From: Saccharopolyspora kobensis
GTDB taxonomy: Bacteria; Actinomycetota; Actinomycetes; Mycobacteriales; Pseudonocardiaceae
Assembly: GCF_900108315.1 (NCBI RefSeq)
Contig: NZ_FNVB01000002.1
Location: 1,842,594 to 1,906,593, forward strand
DNA length: 64,000 nucleotides
Direction of reading: 5' to 3'
Position 1 is the first letter of the stretch. Every line of letters starts with the position of its first letter. Positions 50,356 to 59,391 of this stretch are shown one piece after another. Made by a program: the position numbers and the translations under genes. The notes under the pieces were generated by a model. That model was not told the origin of the DNA. It worked only from the letters and a program-made list of their open reading frames with translations, and did no database searches.

Positions 50356-51198
50356 TCAGGCGTCCTTGGTGACCATGCGGACCACGGTCGCGGACAACCC
50401 GATGACCAGGTAGCAACCGGCCCGCAGCAGCCCGGTCGTCATCGCCTCCCAGCCGACCGGATCGCGCAGCACGTCCAGCACCGCCGACCAGTCGGTGGTG
50501 ATCAGCACCGGCTGCAGCCAGTCCAGCGCCGGGATGGTGCCCAGCACGCCGAAGGTGATCAGCCCGCCCATCGTGGCGACGACGACCACCAGCGGGTGCT
50601 CGGTGAGCGAGGACAGCGCCAGCGCGATCGCGCCGACCGCCGCCATCTGCACCGCCGTCCAGGCCACCGCCAGCGCGACCCGGCCGAGCGCGGAGCCGAA
50701 GGACACCGTGGTGCCCGACAACGTCACCAGGTCACCGCCGCCGACCACGATCAGGCCGGTGAGCACACCGCTGATCGCGACGACGGACACGGCGAGCACG
50801 GCCAGCACCAGCACGCCGAACGCCTTGACGCCGACCAGCCGCACGCGCCCGACCGGTGCCAGCAGCAGGCCGCGCAGCGTGCCGTGCGCCGATTCGCCCG
50901 CCAGGGCATCGGCCGCGACCATCGCCACGACCAGCGGCAGCAGCAGCGACTGGGCGAGCATGATGGCGGCCACCGGCAGCACCAGCCCGTTGCCCGCCAC
51001 CGCCGACAGGACCGACGGCCCGCCGCGGCCACCGGGCCCGGCGGTGAGCGCGATCGCGGTGCCCAGCAGCACGGGCAGCGCGGCCAGCATCAGCAGCGCG
51101 AGCAGGTTGCGCGGGCGGCGCAGCACCCACCGCGTCTCGGCCAGGAGCTGCCGCGCGAGGGGAGCGGAGGTCCGCGCCGGCAGGTCGATCGCGGTCAC
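50356..51198 (-). CDS. ABC-2 type exporter permease
   Basis: 280 aa with six hydrophobic segments and no signal peptide, starting LARQLLAETRWVLRRPRN as many ABC-2 permeases do. A conserved GTLRGLLLAPVGR loop after helix two matches the coupling helix of the ABC2_membrane family. GTG 51198 follows GGAGGAAGA and overlaps the ATPase stop as GTGA. It forms an exporter with the ATPase; the cargo is not known. Confidence 0.83.
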   Translation of the reverse strand: MTAIDLPARTSAPLARQLLAETRWVLRRPRNLLALLMLAALPVLLGTAIALTAGPGGRGGPSVLSAVAGNGLVLPVAAIMLAQSLLLPLVVAMVAADALAGESAHGTLRGLLLAPVGRVRLVGVKAFGVLVLAVLAVSVVAISGVLTGLIVVGGGDLVTLSGTTVSFGSALGRVALAVAWTAVQMAAVGAIALALSSLTEHPLVVVVATMGGLITFGVLGTIPALDWLQPVLITTDWSAVLDVLRDPVGWEAMTTGLLRAGCYLVIGLSATVVRMVTKDA

Positions 51199-52157
51199 AG
51201 CTCTTCCTCCGTCAGTCGTGCGAAGAGATCCTCCAGGCCGGTCCGGGAGCGGCGCGCCTCGCGCACCGGCACGCCGGAGTGCACGAGCATCGCGATCACC
51301 TCGTCGGACTCGGCACCGGTGAGCTCCACCCGGATCCACCCGCTCTCCTCGCGGGCTTTGAGACCCTTGTCGCGCAGCGCGCGCACCGCACCTTCGGTGT
51401 CCGAAGTGGACACCAGCAGGTGTGGCGCACCGGCTTCCAGCATGCCCGCCAGTTCGCCTTGCGCCACCAGCGATCCGCGGTGCAGGACCGCGACGTGGGT
51501 GCAGGTCGCCTCGATCTCCGACAGCAGGTGGGAGGAGACCAGCACCGTGGTGCCCGAGGCGTGCAGCTCGGCGATGATCCGGCGGATCTCGCGGGTGCCC
51601 GCCGGGTCCAGCCCGTTGGTCGGTTCGTCGAGCACCACCAGATCGCGCGGCACCAGCAGCGCGGCGGCCAGGCCGAGCCGCTGCTTCATGCCCAGCGAGT
51701 AGCCCCGGTACCGGCGGCCCGCCGCGGCGCTCAACCCGACCCGCTCCAGCGCCTGCTCGACGACCTCGCGGATCTCCGGGCCGCGCAGCGCCGGTTCCAT
51801 CGCCGCGCAGCGCAGCAGGTTCTCCCGGCCGGACAGGAACGGGTGGAAACCGGGCCCTTCGACCAGCGCGCCCACCCGGGGCAACACCCGGCCGGCGTGC
51901 TCGGGCAGCTGGTGTCCGAGCAGTTCGACGGTGCCCGAGCTCGGTGCGGTGAGCCCCAGCAGCATGCGGATCGTGGTGGTCTTGCCCGAACCGTTGGGCC
52001 CGAGCACACCGACCACACCGCCCCGGGGGACGGCGAGGTCGACGCCGGCCACCGCGACGGTCCGCCCGTAGGTCTTGCGCAGGCCGGTGGTGCGGGCGGC
52101 GAGGCCGCCGTCCGCGATGGCGGACGACGACCTCGCCGGATCGACCGCGCTGGTCAT
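51195..52157 (-). CDS. ABC exporter ATPase
   Basis: 320 aa. Walker A is GPNGSGKTTT near residue 52, the signature motif is YSLGMKQRLGLA near 152, Walker B is LVVLDEP with the following TNGLDP loop, and the H-loop is SSHLL. The C-terminal 70 residues are the usual regulatory extension of drug- or peptide-type exporters. ATG 52157 overlaps the stop of the LolA-like gene. It is paired with the downstream permease. Confidence 0.9.
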   Translation of the reverse strand: MTSAVDPARSSSAIADGGLAARTTGLRKTYGRTVAVAGVDLAVPRGGVVGVLGPNGSGKTTTIRMLLGLTAPSSGTVELLGHQLPEHAGRVLPRVGALVEGPGFHPFLSGRENLLRCAAMEPALRGPEIREVVEQALERVGLSAAAGRRYRGYSLGMKQRLGLAAALLVPRDLVVLDEPTNGLDPAGTREIRRIIAELHASGTTVLVSSHLLSEIEATCTHVAVLHRGSLVAQGELAGMLEAGAPHLLVSTSDTEGAVRALRDKGLKAREESGWIRVELTGAESDEVIAMLVHSGVPVREARRSRTGLEDLFARLTEEEL

Positions 52158-53170
52158 CGGACCTCGCCGAGCGCAGCGACCAGCACCTGCTCGGGCACGG
52201 CGCCGACGGCGACCCGCCCGTCGGAGGTCAGCAGCGCGTTGCCCGCCGCCGTGCCGATGATCCAGCCGTTGCCCCACGGCCCGCTGACCGGCTTGCCGGT
52301 CCGCTCCGCGATCTGACGCAGCTCCGGGCTCTCCGGCACCTTGGTGACCAGCGTCGAGTCCCAGCCCTCGCCGACGACCTGGTGCTCGGGCACCGCGTGG
52401 TCGCCGGGATCCGGAGCCTGCCGCGAGCCGTCCTCGACCTTCGCGCCCGCCGGCGGTTCGAACCGGAACAGGCCGGGATCGGGGGCGGTCATGTCGAGGC
52501 TGGTGAAGCCGATCTTCAGCGCCGGGTCGGCGGAACCGTTGGTGAGCACCGAGAGTTCCAGCGGAACGCGCTTCTCGGCGTCCACCGCGACCCGCACCTG
52601 CCGCAGCAGCGTGCGCTCGGTCGGCTTCGGGGTGAGCACGAGCTCGTAGGCGTCGCGGCCTGCGACGCTGGCCGTGCCGTCCACCGAGACCTCGCTGGTC
52701 TTGCGGAGCTCGCCGATGATCCCGCGCGCCGTGGCGGCCGGATCGGCGGGAGCGCCGTGCCCGGCGCGCTCCGGGTGCTGGGTGCGGGTGGCGGTCTGCT
52801 CGCCGGAATCCCACTTCCACGCGGTCGTGCCGTCGTCGACCACCGTCAGCTCGCCCCCGTGCGAGGGAACCGACACGCGGTGGCGGCCCTGGCCGTCGGC
52901 CCACACCTGGAACCGGTTGGTCCCGTCGGCGAGCAGCTGCGACGCCTCGCCGCCCGGCAGCGCGGGCAGGCCGAGTGCGTTGTCCACCGACACGGTGCCG
53001 GTGAGCGCAGGCGGATCGGCGCGCATCACCGACTCCACCAGCTGTTCCGCCGCCACCGGCGGCAGTTCCGGGGCCGCGCCGGCACCGGCGGGCAACGCCA
53101 GCACGGTCAGGCCCAGCACCCCGGCCGCCGTGCCCGCGGTCGCGGTGAGCACCACGCTTCTTCGCTTCAT
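52154..53170 (-). CDS. LolA-like exported protein
   Basis: 338 aa. A signal peptide occupies about residues 1-33 (RRSVVLTATAGTAAGVLGL, cleavage near AGA-AP). The mature protein is mostly beta, with the LolA/DUF2092 style pattern VVDDGTTAWKWDSG and LPLEL-type strands. In actinomycetes such proteins sit beside ABC exporters and are thought to carry or sense a lipophilic compound. AGGAGG precedes ATG 53170. It is first in a three-gene operon with an ABC ATPase and permease, each joined by ATGA or GTGA overlaps. Confidence 0.78.
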   Translation of the reverse strand: MKRRSVVLTATAGTAAGVLGLTVLALPAGAGAAPELPPVAAEQLVESVMRADPPALTGTVSVDNALGLPALPGGEASQLLADGTNRFQVWADGQGRHRVSVPSHGGELTVVDDGTTAWKWDSGEQTATRTQHPERAGHGAPADPAATARGIIGELRKTSEVSVDGTASVAGRDAYELVLTPKPTERTLLRQVRVAVDAEKRVPLELSVLTNGSADPALKIGFTSLDMTAPDPGLFRFEPPAGAKVEDGSRQAPDPGDHAVPEHQVVGEGWDSTLVTKVPESPELRQIAERTGKPVSGPWGNGWIIGTAAGNALLTSDGRVAVGAVPEQVLVAALGEVR

Positions 53171-53410
53171 CGAGTCCTCCTGTCGAGTCCTGGGTCCAGC
53201 GTGACTGATGTGCGCTGAGATAACGCTGAGACGCTGAGAGCGAGCTCAGCAAGGGCGATGACGCCGGAACCCGGCACGCTGTGCCGGAGCGGGACCGGCT
53301 CAGACGGAGCTCGACGCGGCTGCCCGTGGTAGTAAGTGCGGTGACTGGTTTTGCCCCCGGGGAGGTGGCGGACGAGCCGGACTCCGGGGCCGCTGCGAGG
53401 AGGCGGGTCG

Positions 53411-54610
53411 ATGGCGTACTACCGGCAGGTCGGCGAGGTTCCGCCGAAACGGCACACCCAGCACCGCAGGCCCGACGGCGGTCTCTACTACGAGGAGCTG
53501 ATGGGGGAGGAGGGCTTCTCCAGCGACTCCTCGCTGCTCTACCACCGCAACCTGCCCTCGGCGCTGGTCGATTCCACGATCTGGGAGCTGCCGGACCTGG
53601 AGACCGAGCCCAACCACCCGTTGCGCCCGCGCCACCTGAAGCTGCACGAGCTGTTCAGCGGTCAGGAGTGGCAGCGCCACGACGTGGTCACCGGTCGGCG
53701 GCTGGTCCTGGGCAACGCCGACGTGCGGATCTCCTACGCCGTCGCCGGCGCCGCCTCGCCGTTGTACCGCAACGGGATCGGCGACGAGTGCGTCTACGTC
53801 GAGTCCGGCGCGGGAGTGGTCGAGACGGTGTTCGGCGCGCTGCCCTTCCGGCAGGGCGACTACGTGATCCTGCCCCGGTCCACGACGCACCGCTGGTTGC
53901 CGCAGGGCGATGAGCCGGTGCGCGCGTATTGCATCGAGGCCAACTCGCACATCACGCCGCCGCGCCGCTACCTGTCGAAGTTCGGCCAGCTGCTGGAGCA
54001 CTCGCCCTACTGCGAGCGCGATCTGCGCGGTCCCGCCGAGCCGCTGCTGGGCGCGGGCACCGACGTGGAGGTGCTGGTCAAGCACCGGGGCAGCCGCGGC
54101 ATCGTGGGCACCCGCTTCGTCTACCCGGAGCACCCCTTCGACGTGGTCGGCTGGGACGGCTGCCTGTACCCCTACACGTTCAACGTCGCCGAGTTCGAGC
54201 CGATCACCGGCCGGGTGCACCAGCCGCCGCCGGTGCACCAGGTCTTCGAGGGCCAGAACTTCGTGATCTGCAACTTCGTGCCGCGCAAGGTCGACTACCA
54301 CCCGCTGTCCATCCCGGTGCCCTACTACCACTCCAATGTGGACTCCGACGAGGTGATGTTCTACTGCGGCGGGGACTACGAGGCGCGCAAGGGCTCCGGC
54401 ATCGGGCAGGGCTCGATCTCGCTGCACCCGGGCGGCCACTCGCACGGCCCGCAGCCGGGTGCCTACGAGCGCAGCATCGGCGTGGAGTTCTTCGACGAGC
54501 TGGCGGTCATGGTCGACACCTTCCGCCCGCTGGAGCTCGGCGAGGGCGGCCGCGCTGCCGAGGACCCCGGTTACGCCTGGACCTGGGCGGGGCGGGGGCC
54601 GCAGGGGTGA
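53411..54610 (+). CDS. hmgA: Homogentisate 1,2-dioxygenase
   Basis: 399 aa, close to the usual bacterial length. The iron site is visible as HSNVDSDEVMFY at about residues 307-318 and HPGGHSHGP at about 338-346, supplying the His/Glu/His ligands. The N-terminal YYRQVGEVPPKRHTQHR is family-typical. It opens the homogentisate ring to maleylacetoacetate in tyrosine breakdown. GGAGG lies 7 nt before ATG 53411. Fumarylacetoacetase follows 34 bp downstream, so the two form a catabolic operon; hydroxyphenylpyruvate dioxygenase and the isomerase are not in the window. Confidence 0.93.
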   Translation: MAYYRQVGEVPPKRHTQHRRPDGGLYYEELMGEEGFSSDSSLLYHRNLPSALVDSTIWELPDLETEPNHPLRPRHLKLHELFSGQEWQRHDVVTGRRLVLGNADVRISYAVAGAASPLYRNGIGDECVYVESGAGVVETVFGALPFRQGDYVILPRSTTHRWLPQGDEPVRAYCIEANSHITPPRRYLSKFGQLLEHSPYCERDLRGPAEPLLGAGTDVEVLVKHRGSRGIVGTRFVYPEHPFDVVGWDGCLYPYTFNVAEFEPITGRVHQPPPVHQVFEGQNFVICNFVPRKVDYHPLSIPVPYYHSNVDSDEVMFYCGGDYEARKGSGIGQGSISLHPGGHSHGPQPGAYERSIGVEFFDELAVMVDTFRPLELGEGGRAAEDPGYAWTWAGRGPQG

Positions 54611-54644
54611 GCACGTCGAAGCGCTGCGGAGGAGGAACCGGCTC

Positions 54645-55811
54645 GTGATCGACATCCCGGACGGCTCGCTGTTCGGACTCGCCAACCTGCCCTACGGCGT
54701 CTTCTCCACGCCCGGGAGCGCTCCGCGCGTCGGCGTCCGGGTGGGCGATTCCGTCGTGGACCTGGCGGTGGCGCTGGGCGAGGAGGTGTTCGCGCGGCCG
54801 TCGCTGAACGCGTTCATGGCCCAGGGGCACGACCGCTGGGTGCGGGTGCGGCAGCAGATCACCGAGCTCGTCTCGGGCGAGGTGCCGGACGGAGCGGTGC
54901 ACCCGGTCGCCGAGGTGCGCATGCACCTGCCGGTCGAGGTCGCCGACTACGTCGACTTCTACGCCTCGGAGCACCACGCGACCAACCTCGGGCGGCTGTT
55001 CCGCCCGGACTCCGAACCGCTGATGCCGAACTGGAAGCACCTGCCGGTCGGCTACCACGGGCGCGCTGGAACGGTGGTGGTGTCGGGCACCGACGTCGTC
55101 CGCCCCAGCGGTCAGCGCAGGGCACCGGGCGAGGACGCGCCGACCTTCGGCCCGTGCCGCCGCCTGGACGTGGAGGCCGAGCTCGGGTTCGTCGTCGGCA
55201 CCGGCTCCGAGCTGGGCACCGCGGTGCCGATCGCGGAGTTCGCCACCAGGGTGTTCGGCGCGGTGCTGGTCAACGACTGGTCGGCCCGCGACATCCAGGC
55301 CTGGGAGTACGTCCCGCTGGGCCCGTTCCTGGGCAAGAGCTTCGCCACCTCGGTCTCGCCGTGGGTGGTCCCGCTGCTCGCGCTGGAGCAGGCGCGGGTG
55401 GCGACACCGGCGCAGATCCCCGAGCCGCTGCCCTACCTCGAGGAACCGGAGCCGTGGGGCCTGGACATCGACCTCGCGGTGTCCTGGAACGGCCACGAGA
55501 TCTCCCGCCCGCCCTACCGCGAGATGTACTGGTCCCCGGCCCAGATGCTGGCGCACCTGACGGTCAACGGGGCCGCCAGCCGCACCGGTGACCTCTACGC
55601 CTCGGGCACCGTCTCCGGCCCGGAGAAGCACCAGCGCGGTGCCTTCGTCGAACTCACCTGGGGCGGCGCGGAGCCGGTGCGCATCGGCGGCCAGGAGCGC
55701 ACCTTCCTCGAAGACGGCGACGAGGTCACCATCACCGCCACCGCACCCGGTGCCGACGGCACCAGGATCGGCTTCGGCGAGGTGACCGGCCGCGTCCTGC
55801 CCGCTTGCTGA
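54645..55811 (+). CDS. fahA: Fumarylacetoacetase
   Basis: 388 aa. The FAH signature is seen in DFYASEHHATNLGRLFRPD, PNWKHLPVGYHGRAGT, RRLDVEAELGFVVG, VNDWSARDIQAWE and WSPAQMLAHLTVNGA. It cleaves fumarylacetoacetate to fumarate and acetoacetate, the last step of the homogentisate pathway. GTG 54645 is fixed by GGAGGAGG upstream. It is the second gene after hmgA. Expression is probably from the hmgA promoter. Confidence 0.93.
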   Translation: MIDIPDGSLFGLANLPYGVFSTPGSAPRVGVRVGDSVVDLAVALGEEVFARPSLNAFMAQGHDRWVRVRQQITELVSGEVPDGAVHPVAEVRMHLPVEVADYVDFYASEHHATNLGRLFRPDSEPLMPNWKHLPVGYHGRAGTVVVSGTDVVRPSGQRRAPGEDAPTFGPCRRLDVEAELGFVVGTGSELGTAVPIAEFATRVFGAVLVNDWSARDIQAWEYVPLGPFLGKSFATSVSPWVVPLLALEQARVATPAQIPEPLPYLEEPEPWGLDIDLAVSWNGHEISRPPYREMYWSPAQMLAHLTVNGAASRTGDLYASGTVSGPEKHQRGAFVELTWGGAEPVRIGGQERTFLEDGDEVTITATAPGADGTRIGFGEVTGRVLPAC

Positions 55812-55937
55812 CCGTTGTTCGTTCGGAGCGCGGCGGTGACGGTCGTAGGCTCGACCGGTGACCTCCGCCCAGCACAGCGGCTCGGCGAGGAGCGCTGGGA
55901 CGCCGACTACCGCATCGAGGTCGCCGGGGTCGAGCGG

Positions 55938-57278
55938 TTATGGCTTCGAGCGCTCCTGATCGCCGAGCGAGGGCCGGAGACCGGCAGGTGGCTCGTCCGG
56001 CAGACCGACGCGGAAGACGTGGATCTCGTTCTCGACGATGGCCGCCAGCCGGGCTCCGTCGGGAGACCAGGCGAGGGCCTGGGCGCTGTACCCGGGCTGC
56101 GAGCGGTCCTTCGCCGGGCGTCGCATGATCAGCTCGCGGTCGGCGACCCGGTAGATGTCGGGCGTGCACCTCCACTCGTCGTTCCAGTCCTGCGCGGCCA
56201 CCGCCAGGTACGCGCCGTCGGTGCTCGCGGCCAGCGAGTTCAGCCAGTCGCCGGGCACGGCGATGACGTCGAGGATCTCGCCGGTGGCGGGCTCGACGAC
56301 GTGCACCTCCGAGCCGAGGGCGACGAACATCCGGGTCTCGTCCGCGCTGAACGCCACGGCCCTGACCCGGCCGGAGGACTCGTCGCCGAGCCGCACCGCG
56401 CGATCGGGCGAGGACGACCCGGAGACGAAGTCGACCCGGCCGTCGCCGTACTCGACCCGGAAGCGGCCGGTGCGCGAGCGCACCCGGCCCGGCTGCACCG
56501 GGAGGTCGGTTTCGGCGTCGGAGCGGAGGTCGTAGGCCCACGGGCGGACCTCGTCGTACTCGTCCTCCTTGAGCGTGATCACGTGCTGCCCCGGTACCCA
56601 CACGATGTCCCGGCCCGCCGAGGCGGGCGGGGATGCGCGGAGGCGCTCGGACCAGTCGGCCGTGTCGTGCACGGCCAGCTCGCCGTCCTCGCTGGTGACG
56701 GCGAGGAAGCGGCCGTCGTCGGAGAAGGCGAGCACCACGGCCTGGTCGGAGTCGGTGAACGGGGCGAGGATGGCCTCCGGTTCGGTGAGATCCGGTACGT
56801 GCGGGGCGTCCTCGGCGCGCAGACGGCGGGTCGGGCTCGGGTAGTAGCCGCCCTCCCAGCTCAGGCCGGGCGCCAGGTGCTCCAGCCAGCGCGCGTCGGT
56901 CACCCGCACCTCGTAGTCGGCCTGCACGAGGCGGTTCTCGGCCGGATCGTGCTGGGCGGAACCGATGTGCGCCCAGTCCTCGTCGGAGAGCGGGTGGTTG
57001 CGGACGGCGAGACGTTCGACGCCTTCGACGAACCACCGGGCGTTCACCGCGAGCCAGCCGTCGTCCTCGAGCTCCCGCCAGGTGACCGAAGCGCCGAGCG
57101 GACCGCCGCCGTCCGCGCTCTCCCACAGCAGGGACAGGACGAAACCGGGGTCGTCGGGCAGTTCGGCGTGCCACCTGCGCTCGGCGTCGTAGTCGACGAC
57201 GAAGACCCGGAGCGTCACCCACCAACGGTCCGGAGCCAGGTCGAGCACTCGCGCTTCGTAGAAGGGGTGGACGGACAA
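55938..57278 (-). CDS. WD40-like beta-propeller protein
   Basis: 446 aa, no signal peptide. Several WD40-type blades are suggested by repeats of the form V-x-A-F-S-x-D-x-x-x-L/M-x-V-x: VLAFSDDGRFLAVTS, AVAFSADETRMFVALG, ALAWSPDGARLAAI and LAASTDGAYLAVAA. The N-terminal 130 residues (YEARVLDLAPDRWWVTLRVFVVDYD) are a separate domain that I do not recognise. It is likely a protein-binding scaffold. The start is TTG 57278, supported by AGGAG 5 nt upstream. It converges with fahA. Confidence 0.78.
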   Translation of the reverse strand: MSVHPFYEARVLDLAPDRWWVTLRVFVVDYDAERRWHAELPDDPGFVLSLLWESADGGGPLGASVTWRELEDDGWLAVNARWFVEGVERLAVRNHPLSDEDWAHIGSAQHDPAENRLVQADYEVRVTDARWLEHLAPGLSWEGGYYPSPTRRLRAEDAPHVPDLTEPEAILAPFTDSDQAVVLAFSDDGRFLAVTSEDGELAVHDTADWSERLRASPPASAGRDIVWVPGQHVITLKEDEYDEVRPWAYDLRSDAETDLPVQPGRVRSRTGRFRVEYGDGRVDFVSGSSSPDRAVRLGDESSGRVRAVAFSADETRMFVALGSEVHVVEPATGEILDVIAVPGDWLNSLAASTDGAYLAVAAQDWNDEWRCTPDIYRVADRELIMRRPAKDRSQPGYSAQALAWSPDGARLAAIVENEIHVFRVGLPDEPPAGLRPSLGDQERSKP

Positions 57279-57431
57279 AGGCGCTCCTTCGGCTGGAAGT
57301 CAGGCGCCCCAGGATCGTCAGGCGCCCCAGGATCGCAGCACCGCGCTGCGGAGCGGTCCGGAACGGCGGAAGCCGCGGATCTCGGCGCTGTACCGATCAG
57401 GTCAACTTCTGGGCGCCGGGTGTTGTGGCAT

Positions 57432-57450
57432 AAGTTGTCAGCCGCAACGT
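57432..57450. promoter_or_regulatory. Probable ROK-type operator of the sugar ABC operon
   Basis: GTTG-N7-CAAC (57434-57448) with near-symmetric flanks (AA on the left, GTT on the right). It resembles the stronger palindrome at 62182-62202, also GTTG-N7-CAAC, upstream of the symporter gene. It lies 36 bp before the substrate-binding-protein gene. Confidence 0.5.
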
Positions 57451-57485
57451 TCAGATGAATTGAGTCGGAGTGGGAAGGCTGCTCG

Positions 57486-58601
57486 ATGCGGAGAACGCCC
57501 GCGGTGCTGACCGCGGTGGTCTGCAGCCTCGGGCTGCTGCTGGCGTCCTGCGGCAACAACGCGCCGCCGCCGTCCGCGCCGAGCGCACCGGTCGCCGCCG
57601 ACGCGCCGCGGGTCGGCGTGATCCTGCCCGACACCGCGACTTCCGCGCGGTGGGCGCACTCCGACGAGCCGCTGCTGCGGGAGGCGCTGCGCGAGCGCGG
57701 GCTGGCGCCGATCGTGCAGAACGCGCAGGGCGACGCGCAGAAGTTCGCCCAGATCGCCGACAGCATGCTCAGCCGGCGGGTCCGGGTGCTCATCATCGCC
57801 GCGCCCAGCGGCGACGTCGGCGCGACCGTGCAGCAGCGCGCACAGCGGCAGGGCGTGCCGGTGATCGACTACGACCGGCTCAACGCGGGTGGCAGCGCCG
57901 ACTACTACGTCAGCTTCGACCACGAGGCGGTCGGCGAGCTCCAGGCGGGTGCGCTCTCGGACGCGCTTCGCGGGCGGCCCGGCGCGCAGGTGATCGAGCT
58001 CGGCGGGGCCAGCACCGACCACAACGCCGCGCTGGTGCACCGCGGCCAGTCCGGGCGGCTCGCGCCCCGCTACGCCTCGGGCGAACTGCGGCTGGTGAGC
58101 AGCAGGTTCGTCGAGGGATGGGACAACCAGGCCGGTGGCCGGATCTTCGAGCAGCTGCTGACCGCCAACGGCGGCCGGGTGGACGGCGTCCTGGCGGCCA
58201 ACGACGGCCTGGCCGCCTCGGTGATCACCGTGCTGCAGAAGTACGGCCTGGCCGGATCGGTCCCGGTCACCGGTCAGGACATGACCGTCGACGGCCTTCG
58301 GGCGATCCTGCAGGGCCACCAGGCGGCCACCGTGTTCAAACCGATCCACCAGGAGGCCGCGGTCACCGCGGAGCTTGCCGGTGCGCTGGCCCGGCGCGAC
58401 CGCGCGACGGCGGATTCGCTCGCCGGGCAACTGGTCCGCGACCCGGTGACCGGGCGCGAGGTCAAGTCCGTGCTGCTGGCGCCGCGGCTGATCACGCGGG
58501 AGGACATCAAGTCCGTGCTGGGGCCCGGCCGCATCCGGGCCGAGGAGATCTGCCGCGGCGAGCCCGCCGGGGCGTGCCGGCAGCTGGGCATCACGAGCTG
58601 A
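57486..58601 (+). CDS. Sugar ABC transporter substrate-binding lipoprotein (xylose type)
   Basis: 371 aa. A lipoprotein signal ends at LLASC. The mature part follows the periplasmic-binding-protein type 1 fold seen in XylF-like proteins (VGVILPDTATSARWAHSDEPLL, LIIAAPSGDVGATVQQRA, GVLAANDGLAASVITVLQKYG, VTGQDMTVDGLRAILQG). It binds a sugar, probably a pentose, and gives it to the following permease. GGAAGG precedes ATG 57486. The gene order is binding protein, ATPase, permease. Confidence 0.88.
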   Translation: MRRTPAVLTAVVCSLGLLLASCGNNAPPPSAPSAPVAADAPRVGVILPDTATSARWAHSDEPLLREALRERGLAPIVQNAQGDAQKFAQIADSMLSRRVRVLIIAAPSGDVGATVQQRAQRQGVPVIDYDRLNAGGSADYYVSFDHEAVGELQAGALSDALRGRPGAQVIELGGASTDHNAALVHRGQSGRLAPRYASGELRLVSSRFVEGWDNQAGGRIFEQLLTANGGRVDGVLAANDGLAASVITVLQKYGLAGSVPVTGQDMTVDGLRAILQGHQAATVFKPIHQEAAVTAELAGALARRDRATADSLAGQLVRDPVTGREVKSVLLAPRLITREDIKSVLGPGRIRAEEICRGEPAGACRQLGITS

Positions 58602-58615
58602 GAGGAGCGCGGGGG

Positions 58616-59380
58616 ATGCACGAACCGATCCTGGCCCTGCGCGGGGTCGACAAGAGCTTCGGCGCGGTCCGCGCGCTGCGCGGTGTGGACCTCACGGTCC
58701 GGGCCGGTGAGGTGACCGCGCTCATCGGCGACAACGGCGCCGGGAAGTCCACAGTGGTCAAGTGCATCGCGGGCCTGCACCGCATCGACGGCGGCGAGGT
58801 GCGCTTCGCGGGCCGCCCGGTGCAGATCCGGCACCCGCGCGACGCCGTCGAGCTGGGCATCGAAACCGTCCACCAGGACCTCGCGCTGTGCGACGACCTC
58901 GACGTCGTGCAGAACATGTTCCTCGGCCGCGAGCGCGGAGTCCGCGCGCTGCTCGACGAGACCGGGATGGAACTGGCCGCCAGGGACACGCTGCGCTCGC
59001 TGTCGGTGCGCACCGTCGGATCGGTGCGCGCGAAGGCGGGCTCGCTGTCCGGCGGCCAGCGGCAGGCGGTGGCCATCGCGCGCGCCGTGCTGTGGAACAG
59101 CCGGGTCGTCGTGCTGGACGAACCCACCGCCGCGCTCGGCGTCGCCCAGACCCGCCAGGTGCTCGACCTGATCCGGCGACTGGCCGAGCAGGGCCTCGGC
59201 GTGGTGCTGATCAGCCACAACATGTCCGACGTGTTCGAGGTCGCCGACCGCGTCGCGGTCCTGCACCTGGGGCGGATGGCCGCCGAGCTGCCCGCCCGCG
59301 AGCTGACCCACCGCCAGGTGGTCGAGCTGATGATCGCCGGGCGTTCCGGCGAGCTCGGCCTGGCGCGGCCGGCGGTCTGA
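58616..59380 (+). CDS. Sugar ABC transporter ATPase, single domain
   Basis: 254 aa, one nucleotide-binding domain. Walker A is GDNGAGKSTVVKC near residue 40, signature LSGGQRQAVAIARA near 147, Walker B VVLDEPTAALG, and H-loop SHNM. Many sugar ABC systems use a tandem-domain ATPase such as XylG; this one has a single domain, as in the xylose-type systems of actinomycetes. GGAG-rich sequence precedes ATG 58616, 14 bp after the binding protein stop. It energises the permease gene that follows. Confidence 0.9.
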   Translation: MHEPILALRGVDKSFGAVRALRGVDLTVRAGEVTALIGDNGAGKSTVVKCIAGLHRIDGGEVRFAGRPVQIRHPRDAVELGIETVHQDLALCDDLDVVQNMFLGRERGVRALLDETGMELAARDTLRSLSVRTVGSVRAKAGSLSGGQRQAVAIARAVLWNSRVVVLDEPTAALGVAQTRQVLDLIRRLAEQGLGVVLISHNMSDVFEVADRVAVLHLGRMAAELPARELTHRQVVELMIAGRSGELGLARPAV

Positions 59381-59391
59381 GGAGAGAGACG

